A DNA stretch of 64,000 nucleotides from Elusimicrobiota bacterium (lineage in GTDB: Bacteria; Elusimicrobiota; Elusimicrobia; UBA1565). Below are positions 48,224-56,017 of the stretch, one piece after another. The stretch covers positions 1 through 64,000 of the forward strand of contig JACPXC010000038.1 in the NCBI GenBank assembly GCA_016196755.1. The letters run 5' to 3'. Position 1 is the stretch's first letter, and each line of letters starts with the position of its first letter. The notes beneath the pieces were generated by a model that searched no databases, was not told the DNA's origin, and worked only from the letters and a program-made list of their open reading frames with translations. Made by a program: the position numbers and the translations under genes.

Positions 48224-50041
48224 TCAGCGGCGGACGAGGTACTTATTGAGGACGTGCTGGCCGGCGGCGTCGGTGGACAGGGCCCAGAGCTCGAGCTGCT
48301 GGACGTTCTTCTCGCCGGCGCGGTAGGTGAACAAAAACGACTGGGCGCCGGGCACGAGCGGGGCGGCCTGCTCGAGCTCGAAGGCCTTGCCTTTGAGGCG
48401 CAGGGCGACGAGCTGTTTGCCCTTCGCGTCCCAGGCCCAGAGCTCGTCTTTGTGCCAGCGCAGGGCGGTCAGCGCGGCGTCGAAGCCCACGCTGTAGGTC
48501 TCGACCTGCGCCTCCGCCCCCTCGCCCAGGTGGCGGTAGAGCAGCTTGGTCGCGGCGTCGTAGCTCCACAGGTTCTGCCCGTCGTGGGCCAAGGCGGCCG
48601 GGGCCGGGCCCGGGCTCGGCCAGGCGGCCTCGACGCGTTCCGGCTCGACGATGGCGTGGCGGAGGATGCGGGCCTGGGCGGCGTCCAGGGTGTACATCTT
48701 CCCGGCCCAGACGCTGAGCGAGGCGGGATGATAGGGTCCCTTGGCGGCGACCACGGTCCGGCGCAGGACCGTGGCGGGGTCGCCGGGGTCGCAAGCCGCC
48801 AGCCCGCCGTCCCACTCCGCGACCCAGAGCGCGTCGCCGTCGAAGGCGATCGCCGTCGGGCGGGCGGCCTCCAGGGCGTGCGAGGAGACCAAGGTGAAGT
48901 CGAGCTTGTGGAGCGCGCGCCAGACCGGCACCGCCGCGGCGGCGAGGACGAGGGCGGCGGCCGCGCCGGCCAGCACCCGCCAGTCCCAGCGCCGGGGCGC
49001 CCCGGGCGCTGAGGCGGGGAGTTGAGCCAACTCCGCGGCCTTCGCGGCGGCCTGGCGCATGAAATCGGACATCTTCTCGCCGGCGTCGGAGGAGCGGCGC
49101 AGGATCTCGCTCATCTCCGAGGCGTGCCGCGTCTCGCGCTCCTCGAGCTCGCCGAACTTGAGATGGAAGGCCTCCTTCTCCTGGCGGACCCGGTCCTCCC
49201 AGCTCGCCAACTCCTGCTTCTTGCCCTCCCAGGCCGAGCGCTCGCGGTCCCAGAGCTCCTGCCACTGCTTGCGCTCCTCGGCAAACAGGTTCTGGAGCTC
49301 GTTCATGCGCTCCTCGACGTCCTTGACGCGCTGGAGGGCGCGGCCGCGCTCCTTCTCGGCCTCCTCGCGCTCGCGGCGCTCGACGAGCAGTTGGGAGAGC
49401 GAGGACTCGATGGCGGTCTTGGCCTCGCCCAAGTCCGAGAGCGCCCGCCGCTCAACCCCCTGGGCGGACGCGGCCCGCTCGCGCTCCTTCTCGGCCCGCG
49501 CCTCGAGCTCGCGCAGGCGCAAAAGATAATCCTGCTCGCGCTCGGTCCAGTCGGCCTCGAGCGATTTCCAGCGCGTCTCCTCGGAGTTGAGCCGCCGGCG
49601 GGACTCCTCGGCGATGGTGCGCAGGCGCGCCTCCTCGTCCTTGAGGCGCTCCTGGGCCAGCCGCTTGGCCTCCTCGGCGGCCTCGAGCTCGGCGGCGTAG
49701 CTCACCGTCGCCTGGGTCGTCAACGCCTCGACCGTTTCCTCCCTGCGGCGCAGGCGGTCGAGCTCGGCCGAGGCCTGGCGCAGGCGCTCGCCGAGCTCGG
49801 CCACAGAGCGCTCCTTGAGCTCGAGGAGCTGGGAGAGGCGCAGGACCTCGTCGCGGTGCTGCTTCTTTATGAGCGAGACCGTCTCGAGGGTGACCTCGCG
49901 GGTGATGGCCGGCGAGTCGTAGAGCGAGTACTCCGCGGCGTGATAGGCGGGGGGCGTGAAAGGACTGGCCGGCGGCGTGCCGCCCGCGGTCACCTTGGAC
50001 CACAGCTTGTCGAGCTCCCTGTGGATGTCGTCTGGCGTCAT
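48224..50041 (-). CDS. Cytoplasmic coiled-coil, single TM, periplasmic propeller-like protein
   Basis: The protein has 605 residues. A short N-terminal domain (MTPDDIHRELDKLWSKV) precedes about 270 residues of Glu/Arg/Lys-rich coiled coil (60-335). One membrane segment is at about 355-375 (VLAGAAAALVLAAAAVPVW). The remaining 230 residues are beta-rich, with repeated aromatic blades (GDALWVAEWDGGLAACD, GQNLWSYDAATKLLYRH, DELWAWDAKGKQLVALR). By topology the coil is cytoplasmic and the propeller periplasmic. It is probably a scaffold that links an internal structure to the envelope. Divergent from the TPR gene at 50100, with 58 nt between. Confidence 0.75.
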   Translation of the reverse strand: MTPDDIHRELDKLWSKVTAGGTPPASPFTPPAYHAAEYSLYDSPAITREVTLETVSLIKKQHRDEVLRLSQLLELKERSVAELGERLRQASAELDRLRRREETVEALTTQATVSYAAELEAAEEAKRLAQERLKDEEARLRTIAEESRRRLNSEETRWKSLEADWTEREQDYLLRLRELEARAEKERERAASAQGVERRALSDLGEAKTAIESSLSQLLVERREREEAEKERGRALQRVKDVEERMNELQNLFAEERKQWQELWDRERSAWEGKKQELASWEDRVRQEKEAFHLKFGELEERETRHASEMSEILRRSSDAGEKMSDFMRQAAAKAAELAQLPASAPGAPRRWDWRVLAGAAAALVLAAAAVPVWRALHKLDFTLVSSHALEAARPTAIAFDGDALWVAEWDGGLAACDPGDPATVLRRTVVAAKGPYHPASLSVWAGKMYTLDAAQARILRHAIVEPERVEAAWPSPGPAPAALAHDGQNLWSYDAATKLLYRHLGEGAEAQVETYSVGFDAALTALRWHKDELWAWDAKGKQLVALRLKGKAFELEQAAPLVPGAQSFLFTYRAGEKNVQQLELWALSTDAAGQHVLNKYLVRR

Positions 50042-50099
50042 GGGGCTATGGGATTATGGCCGCAGCGCGTAATCGATTTGTTGCGTAGAATGCAGGAGT

Positions 50100-51983
50100 A
50101 TGGACCGGGCCCCAGTCCTGCTCTCCGAAGCCGCCGCCCACGAAGCGGCCGGGCGCAGGGTCGCGGCCGAGCGTGCCTTGCGCGCCGCGGCGCGGCTCCT
50201 GCCGCAAGCGCGGCTGAACCTGGCCGCCTTCCTTCATAGAGGCGGCAGGGTGGCCGCGGCTGCCAAGGTCTATCGCTCCGCGGCCCGCGGCAGCCTGCGG
50301 CCCCGGGCCCTGCGCGGCCTGGGCGAGTGCCTGTTCGTGCTCGGCCGCCATGCCGAGGCCGCGAAGGCCTTGGCAGGGGCCCAAGACCCCGTCGGCGCGT
50401 TCCTGCTCGGCCTGACGAGCGGGGACCGGGGCGCGCTCCTGCGGGCCGCGCGCGACGTACGTCTGCGCCCCCGCGCGCTGGCCCAGCTCGGGCGCCTCGA
50501 CTTGGACGCCGGGCGGCCGGAGCGAGCCGAGCTCCGCTTCCGGCGAGCCCTTTCGGCGGCGCCAAATGACGCCGGGGCGCTCCTAGGCCTAGGCGAGGCC
50601 AGCCTCAGGCAGGGTCGTCCCGATGAGGCGCGGGACTGGCTGAGGCGGGCGCTGAAGGCCGGGGCCGCTGAAGCCCTGCCGGGATTGGCCCAAGCGACCT
50701 TGGCGTCGGGAAACCCTCGAGAAGCGCTCCGCCTGGCCCGCCGGGCTTTGAACGAGCAGCCCGGGCGCGAAGAGGCCGCCGAGATCTTGGAGCAAGCCCT
50801 GCGGCGCACGGGGCGCCTGGCCGAGGCGGACGCCACGGCCGCCGCTTGGTCCGGCAAGGCCGAGCGCCCCGCGCTCCTGCTCCGTGCCGCCGCGAAGCTC
50901 CTCGACGACGGCCGTTGGGACGCAGCCAGGCGAGCATTCAGGTCCGCGGCGCGCGCCTCGGACGCCCCCGGCCGCGTGCGCGCGTCGGTCTTGGCCGGGG
51001 ATTTCGAGACGGCCGTCCGGACGGCCAAAGCCTCTCCCGCCGCCGCGACGGCGGAGGCGGCGCTGTGGCCGCTGGGCGCCCTGCCGTCGGCCCCGCCCGC
51101 CGAGGCCGTCGAGCGCCTGCTCGCCGGTCTAGGGCGCTCGCGCTGTCCGCGCCCGTATCGAGCCTTGTTCGAGGCGGCCTTCCTCGAGAACCTGGGCCGC
51201 GAAGGCGAAGCTCTTGCGGCGCTTTCCGCCAAAGACCCATGGACCGCGCTGGCGCGCGGCCGCCTGCTCCTTAACGCCGCCGCGCGGCATGAGGAGGCCG
51301 CGGTCTGCCTGGCTCGCGCCGCGAAAGCGGGACTCTGGAAGGCCGAGGGCTGGCTGGCCGAGATCGACCTGTGCCGGGGACGCCGCACGCGCGCGCTGGC
51401 CCGGCTCGGGAAGGTGATCTCCAGGCTAGAAGGGGCCGCGCGCGGCGAGGCCTTGGCGTGGCGCGCGGCCCTGCGCCTCTGGACCGGCGACGCCCGCGGC
51501 GCGCTGTCCGATGCCCGGGGCGGCGGCGCCTTGGGCGCGCGCTTTTCCGCCTGTTGGGAAGGAGCGGCGCTCTTCCTGCTGGGCGACCGGGCCGCGGCGA
51601 AGCGCGCGCTCGACGCCGCGCTGGCCGTCAACCCCGCCGACCGCGAGGCGCTGGTCTGGCGCGCGGAGCTCTTCCGAAAGGCCGGGCGCGTCGCGGCCTC
51701 CCGCGCCGACCTCGAGCGCGCGCTCAGGCTGGAAGCGCGCCCGGTCTGGGCGCTCGTCGATCTGGCCCTGCTCGACGCCGAGGCCGGCGACGACGCGCGG
51801 CTATGGGACAGGCTGCTCGCGATGGGGCCAGCGCTGAATGCCTGGGCCCCGCGCGGAATGGACCCTCTTCGGCTGGGACCGCGCCGGGCCGTCGCCATCC
51901 TCGAACGGGGCCTGAAAAATGCTCGCGGCCTGCGCCGCAGCGAGCGCTACCTAGATCCGCTCTGGGGAGGACCGGGACGCTGA
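50100..51983 (+). CDS. TPR-array protein
   Basis: The protein has 627 residues made almost wholly of TPR-type helical pairs (LRFRRALSAAPNDAGALLGL, WLRRALKAGAAEALPGLAQA, RALDAALAVNPADREALVWR). It has no signal peptide, so it is probably cytoplasmic. It is very rich in Ala, Arg and Leu. No catalytic domain is seen. The ATG at 50100 is preceded by AGGAGT. Divergent transcription with the coiled-coil/propeller gene suggests a shared regulatory region and perhaps a shared complex. Confidence 0.78.
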   Translation: MDRAPVLLSEAAAHEAAGRRVAAERALRAAARLLPQARLNLAAFLHRGGRVAAAAKVYRSAARGSLRPRALRGLGECLFVLGRHAEAAKALAGAQDPVGAFLLGLTSGDRGALLRAARDVRLRPRALAQLGRLDLDAGRPERAELRFRRALSAAPNDAGALLGLGEASLRQGRPDEARDWLRRALKAGAAEALPGLAQATLASGNPREALRLARRALNEQPGREEAAEILEQALRRTGRLAEADATAAAWSGKAERPALLLRAAAKLLDDGRWDAARRAFRSAARASDAPGRVRASVLAGDFETAVRTAKASPAAATAEAALWPLGALPSAPPAEAVERLLAGLGRSRCPRPYRALFEAAFLENLGREGEALAALSAKDPWTALARGRLLLNAAARHEEAAVCLARAAKAGLWKAEGWLAEIDLCRGRRTRALARLGKVISRLEGAARGEALAWRAALRLWTGDARGALSDARGGGALGARFSACWEGAALFLLGDRAAAKRALDAALAVNPADREALVWRAELFRKAGRVAASRADLERALRLEARPVWALVDLALLDAEAGDDARLWDRLLAMGPALNAWAPRGMDPLRLGPRRAVAILERGLKNARGLRRSERYLDPLWGGPGR

Positions 51984-52000
51984 CGGAAGGCGGACAGCAG

Positions 52001-52029
52001 TTGACATGTTACTGTTTATAGTATATAGT
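52001..52029 (+). promoter_or_regulatory. Near-consensus sigma-70 promoter of the ATPase/STAS-like pair
   Basis: A perfect TTGACA (52001-52006), a 17-nt spacer and TATAGT (52024-52029) stand in an AT-rich island. Transcription should begin near 52036, only about 6 nt before the ATG at 52042. Confidence 0.85.
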
Positions 52030-52039
52030 AAACTATAAA
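52015..52039. promoter_or_regulatory. Operator-like inverted repeat over the -10 box
   Basis: TTTATAGT (52015-52022) and ACTATAAA (52032-52039) are perfect inverted 8-mers separated by 9 nt. They span the -10 element and the predicted start site. The first gene encodes a winged-helix protein, so autorepression is the simplest reading. Confidence 0.6.
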
Positions 52040-52041
52040 TA

Positions 52042-52809
52042 ATGAAGACCAGTACGCGCGCTAGGATTCTGGAAATAATTAGGAGTCAGAGCGGGACTCG
52101 CCCTGCTGACTTAGTCAAGACCTTGGCACTGACCCCCCAGGCAGTCCACCGTCACCTTCGGACATTGCTGGCCGAAGGCCGACTCGAGCGTCGTGGGGGA
52201 GGACCCAAGGTCCGATACTTCATCGCTGGAAAGCCGCAGTTGGAACAAGTCCGGGCGTGGTACGGCGCGGAATCGAAGCCCGCAGAGAACCCGCCCGATC
52301 TCATCTGCGAAACCCGTGACGCATTCGCCGGGAGGCTGCCCAGGCTGACCTTGACCGGCTTGGGGCAGGACGATCAGTCGCTGGCGATAGCCGCAGTCGG
52401 CGAGATCGGAAACAACAGTTTTGACCACAACCTTGGCAAATGGAGGGATACCCCCGGATGCTGGTATCAAATCCAATCTACCGGCGGCCGCTTATGGATT
52501 TGCATCGCCGATCGCGGACAAGGCATCCTGAAGTCGTTGGCTCGCGTCGATTCGACGATCAGGGATGACCAGACCGCGCTTGTGACGGCCTTCGAGAAGA
52601 TCTTGTCCGGAAGGGCTCCGGAAAGACGTGGAAACGGTTTGAAGTATGTCAGAAACATCATTACGGGTAAAGATCGCCGTGGGCTCGCATGCCGGTCCGG
52701 CGCCGGACTGGTGGACTACGGAAAGCTCGGCGCGGAGTGCAAGGAGGAACTTGCGGATTTTCCAAAGTCTGAGGGCACGGTCACCTTGATCACTTGGAGC
52801 TTGAAATGA
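52042..52809 (+). CDS. Winged-helix protein with GHKL (histidine-kinase/anti-sigma-like) ATPase domain
   Basis: The protein has 255 residues. Residues 1-75 are a winged helix (RPADLVKTLALTPQAVHRHL, AEGRLERRGGGPKVRYFIAG). Residues about 105-255 form a GHKL ATPase: N-box AVGEIGNNSFDHNLG, G1 box CIADRGQGIL and G2 box RRGNGLKYVRNII. There is no phospho-His domain. It combines DNA binding with an RsbW/SpoIIAB-type ATPase in one chain. The stop overlaps the STAS-like gene (ATGA). Base composition is clearly less GC-rich than its surroundings, and an AT-rich promoter precedes it, suggesting acquisition as a module. Confidence 0.85.
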   Translation: MKTSTRARILEIIRSQSGTRPADLVKTLALTPQAVHRHLRTLLAEGRLERRGGGPKVRYFIAGKPQLEQVRAWYGAESKPAENPPDLICETRDAFAGRLPRLTLTGLGQDDQSLAIAAVGEIGNNSFDHNLGKWRDTPGCWYQIQSTGGRLWICIADRGQGILKSLARVDSTIRDDQTALVTAFEKILSGRAPERRGNGLKYVRNIITGKDRRGLACRSGAGLVDYGKLGAECKEELADFPKSEGTVTLITWSLK

Positions 52810-53087
52810 AAATCCCGCTGAATAAATACGGTCAGATCCTGACATCCCGGCCCGCTGGCCGCGAGGCGGCGCTGGCCATGAAGGCGACCGTCAACCCCGC
52901 CGACGATGAGACTGTCGAATTGGATTTCGAAGGCGTGCTCTCCATCGGTCCGTCCTGGCTAGATGAAGTCCTCAGCTCCCTGCGTGCCGAATTTGGCAGG
53001 GATCGGGTCATCTGCCTCCCGACGAAGAATCCTTCTGTCATCGAGTCATTGAGAGTAGTCGACGCGCATCCACCGCATTCCGAGTGA
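52806..53087 (+). CDS. STAS-like protein (DUF4325 type)
   Basis: The product has 93 residues from ATG 52806, overlapping the ATPase stop. The core ETVELDFEGVLSIGPSWLDE followed by VLSSLRAEFG matches the STAS-like DUF4325 pattern (VxLDFxGVxxIxxSFxDE). These resemble anti-sigma-factor antagonists, and genes of this type commonly follow GHKL ATPases. A direct interaction with the upstream ATPase is therefore likely. A typical phospho-Ser is replaced by the IGPSW segment, where Ser could still serve. Confidence 0.8.
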   Translation: MKIPLNKYGQILTSRPAGREAALAMKATVNPADDETVELDFEGVLSIGPSWLDEVLSSLRAEFGRDRVICLPTKNPSVIESLRVVDAHPPHSE

Positions 53088-53144
53088 GGAAAAGACCGAA
53101 GCCCTCAGGTGAGCGTCAGCAAATCAGCGCGCCGCTGCCGCGGA

Positions 53145-54542
53145 TCAGCGCCGCTGCAGGCTCTGCAGCTCGAGGTTGGCTTCCGACAGGTCCACACCCT
53201 TGCCCTTGAAGTCGGCCAGGATGTTCTTTAAGCGCTCGAGCAGGACCGCGTTCGGCACGCCCTGGAGCTTGAGCTCGTGGTACCGGCGCCACTCGTCGCG
53301 GAAGCGCCCCTCGACGTCGGCCTCGCGCTCGGCGGCCTTGATCCGCCTGCGCTCGCCGTCGAGCTTCTGGAGCTCGGCCTCGGCCCTGCGGCGCCGCTCC
53401 TCGAGCTCTTTGAGCCTGACCGCCTGCTCGGCCCGGCGCGCGCGGTCGGCCGCCATGTCGGCCTCCGCGGCCTTGAGGTCCAAGTCGCGGCGCAGGTCGG
53501 TCATCTCGCCGCGCATGACCCGCAGTTCCTCGGCCAGCTTCCACTGCTTGACCTCGGCGGCCTCGAGCGCGGCCGAGAGGTCGCCGCGGTAGCTCATCTC
53601 GGTGCGCAAAAGACGCTCGTACTCGCCCTCGGGGTCCCAGGCGCCGAACTTGTAGCCCAGGCTGAGCACGTGGCTCCACCGCGAGCCGTGGGCCAGGGGG
53701 ACGCGCACCGCGTAGTCGAGCGACGCGCCGAGCACGCTCCAGCCCGCCCCGACGGTCCAGCTCTTGCCGAGGCTTCCTACCGACAGTCCCGAGCGGCCCG
53801 TCAGCAGGCCGCTCTTGACCGTCGCCCAGGAATACTCGAGGCCGGCCCCCAGCGAGGTGGATGCCCGGCGGGCCGCGGTCGGCTCGCGTTGAGTGAGGTC
53901 GGCGACCGTCGTAAATCGCCGCACGGCGCGCGAGACGCCGAGCTTGATCGACACCGGAGCGCGGTCGGTGACCGGCCCCACGTCGGTGCTCGGCCCGTTG
54001 ATGTTGAGGATCGAGAGGCCGAGCGCGCTCTCGCGCCAGCGGTAGTAGAGCCCGAGGTCGAGGCCCGCCTTCGCCGTGGCGCCGCCGAAGCGCCGCCCGG
54101 AGCGGCCGATGGTCTTGAAGGTGATGCCGGCGTCGAGGGTGCCCGGTCCGAGCTCGCGCCAGGAGCGCGAGCCGAAGCTCAGGCCGATGGAGCGGTCGAG
54201 GGCGACCGGCTCGACGACGTCGTGGGTCCAGCTCAGGCCGAAGGCCCCGCGCAGCCACTGCGTGTCGACCGGGACGACGGCGGCCGCGCCCATGCCGTCG
54301 AGGTCCGTCGGCGAGGCCGGGATCTGGAACAGCCGCCGGTGCGTCACCTCGACGCGCGAGCGGCGGATCTGGCCGATCGCCGCGGGGTTGATCGTCAGGG
54401 CCCCCAGGCCCTCGGCGTCGGCGGTGACCGCGTCGGCCAGGGCCGCCGCGCGCGCGCCGAAGGCCACGTCCTCGGTCGAGGCCGCCGCGGGGGCGGCCGC
54501 CAGCGCCAGAGAGAAGAGCGTGCGGCAAAGCTTCGGGGTCAC
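53145..54542 (-). CDS. Outer-membrane barrel protein with C-terminal periplasmic coiled coil
   Basis: The product has 465 residues from GTG 54542, which overlaps the diguanylate-cyclase stop (GTGA). The signal peptide is LFSLALAAAPAAA. A PorV/UPF0164-like barrel spans about 25-330 (LADAVTADAEGLGALTINPA, LGLSILNINGPSTDVG, VLSLGYKFGAWDPEG). A charged coiled coil occupies about 345-430 (RRAEQAVRLKELEERRRRAE), and a short helical end follows (NILADFKGKGVD). The coil may reach peptidoglycan or the inner membrane. It is the last gene of the envC-ctpA-tsaD transcript. Confidence 0.8.
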   Translation of the reverse strand: MTPKLCRTLFSLALAAAPAAASTEDVAFGARAAALADAVTADAEGLGALTINPAAIGQIRRSRVEVTHRRLFQIPASPTDLDGMGAAAVVPVDTQWLRGAFGLSWTHDVVEPVALDRSIGLSFGSRSWRELGPGTLDAGITFKTIGRSGRRFGGATAKAGLDLGLYYRWRESALGLSILNINGPSTDVGPVTDRAPVSIKLGVSRAVRRFTTVADLTQREPTAARRASTSLGAGLEYSWATVKSGLLTGRSGLSVGSLGKSWTVGAGWSVLGASLDYAVRVPLAHGSRWSHVLSLGYKFGAWDPEGEYERLLRTEMSYRGDLSAALEAAEVKQWKLAEELRVMRGEMTDLRRDLDLKAAEADMAADRARRAEQAVRLKELEERRRRAEAELQKLDGERRRIKAAEREADVEGRFRDEWRRYHELKLQGVPNAVLLERLKNILADFKGKGVDLSEANLELQSLQRR

Positions 54543-56017
54543 CGGTCCGCCGCCGACGGACGCTCGAGCAGGGCCTGGCGGTAGGTGCACACCCCGTCGC
54601 GCCCGCGGGTCTTGACCCAGTAGAGCGCCTCGTCGGCCCTCTGCAGGAGGTCTTCGGCGGTGCGGCCGTCCTCCGGGTAGGAGGCGATGCCGATCGAGGC
54701 GGTCACCGAGAGCTCCTTGGCCGACGAGAACGGCACCGGGATGCGCAGCTCGCGGAGGTCGGCCAGGAGGCGCCCCATGATGTTGGCGGCGTCCTCCGCA
54801 GAGGCCTGCGGGAGGAGGATGACGACCTCGTCGCCGCCGTAGCGGGCCGGGAAGTCGATCTTGCGCAGGCGCTTCAAGATGAGCTTCCCGAACTCCTTGA
54901 GCGCCAGGTCGCCGACCTGGTGCCCGTAGCCGTCGTTGATCCCCTTGAAATGGTCCACGTCGATCATCACGACCGAGAGCGGCGCCCCCCCGCGCTCGAC
55001 ACGGTAGAGCTCCTCCTGGAAGCGCTGGGCGAAGTAGCGCCGGACCGCCAGCCCGGTCAGGTGGTCGTAGAGCGAGAGCGCCTGGACCTCCTCGAAGAGC
55101 CGCTGGTTGTCGACGGCCAGGGCGATCTGCCCGGCGAAGGAGCGCAGGAGTCCGATGTCCTCGCCGGGAATGGTCTGCTGGCTGACCAGGTTGTCGACGA
55201 CCAGCAGGCCGATGTTCTGGCCCTGCACCGAGAGCGGCAGGTAGACCACCCGCTCCTCGTAGCGCTTCATGATGGGGTCGGGCCCCTCGCCGCGCATGAT
55301 GCGCGCGAAGCGGTGGTCGCCCTTGAGCGGGATCTCCTCGCCGCGCAGAGACGACGAGCGGCCGCGCAGGTCCGCCGACACCTCGCCGCGCAGAGCGGAG
55401 CGCTCGCGGTCGAGGAGGTACAGGCGCGCGCGGTCGAGGCAGAAGTGGCGCGTGATCCCCTGCAGGATGAGCTTGACGCCGTCCTCGACGCGCAGGGAGC
55501 TCGCGAAGACGGCGGCGAGGTCGGTCAGAGCCTCAAGGCGCTTGAGCTGGCGGCGGCGCGCCGAGCCGGAGCGGGTGCGCTCGAGGTTCTGGGCCAGCTC
55601 GGCGGCCAAGAGGCCCGCCGTCATGCGCTCCGCGGCGGAGAACGGGCGACGGCTGCTCAGGCGCTCGAAGCGCAGGGTTCCCAGCGCCTCGCCCTCTCCG
55701 GCCACGGAGCGCAGCGGCACGTAGAGCACGGCGTGCGGCGAGACCGCGCTCAAGGAGGCGCGCCGCCCCTCGACGAGGCGCGCCAGCGGCGAGGCATCGG
55801 CCAGGTGGACGACCTCGTCCATCTCGAGCCAGAGCTCGCGGTGCAGCGCGTAGCGCAGTTGGAGGTCCCCGTCGGCGCAGAGGAACACCCCGATGCGGTC
55901 GGCGTGCAGGGCGCGCCCGATGAGACGTACCCCGGCCTCGAGCAGGGCGTCCTCGGTCTGGAACACGCGGTTGAGGCGCGTGTGGATGCGGTAGAGGGTC
56001 TCGTGGCGCGCTTTCAT
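54539..56017 (-). CDS. Diguanylate cyclase with two GAF-like domains
   Basis: The protein has 492 residues. GAF-like domain 1 is at about 8-145 and GAF-like domain 2 at about 165-310 (HFCLDRARLYLLDRE, VVYLPLSVQGQNIGLLVVDN). The GGDEF domain is at about 320-480 with DHLTGLAVRRYF, MIDVDHFKGINDGYGHQVGD and the active-site loop ARYGGDEVVILLP. An inhibitory-site RxxD lies five residues before it (RKIDF), so product feedback is expected. It has no signal peptide or TM: a cytoplasmic c-di-GMP synthase. Its stop codon overlaps the barrel gene start, and its start lies directly after the binding-protein stop. Confidence 0.94.
   Translation of the reverse strand: MKARHETLYRIHTRLNRVFQTEDALLEAGVRLIGRALHADRIGVFLCADGDLQLRYALHRELWLEMDEVVHLADASPLARLVEGRRASLSAVSPHAVLYVPLRSVAGEGEALGTLRFERLSSRRPFSAAERMTAGLLAAELAQNLERTRSGSARRRQLKRLEALTDLAAVFASSLRVEDGVKLILQGITRHFCLDRARLYLLDRERSALRGEVSADLRGRSSSLRGEEIPLKGDHRFARIMRGEGPDPIMKRYEERVVYLPLSVQGQNIGLLVVDNLVSQQTIPGEDIGLLRSFAGQIALAVDNQRLFEEVQALSLYDHLTGLAVRRYFAQRFQEELYRVERGGAPLSVVMIDVDHFKGINDGYGHQVGDLALKEFGKLILKRLRKIDFPARYGGDEVVILLPQASAEDAANIMGRLLADLRELRIPVPFSSAKELSVTASIGIASYPEDGRTAEDLLQRADEALYWVKTRGRDGVCTYRQALLERPSAADR

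Noticed and set aside
52042-52809. Histidine kinase call for the winged-helix GHKL gene
   Set aside because: There is no HisKA/phospho-His domain and the N-terminal domain is a DNA-binding winged helix. The ATPase resembles anti-sigma-type GHKL proteins.
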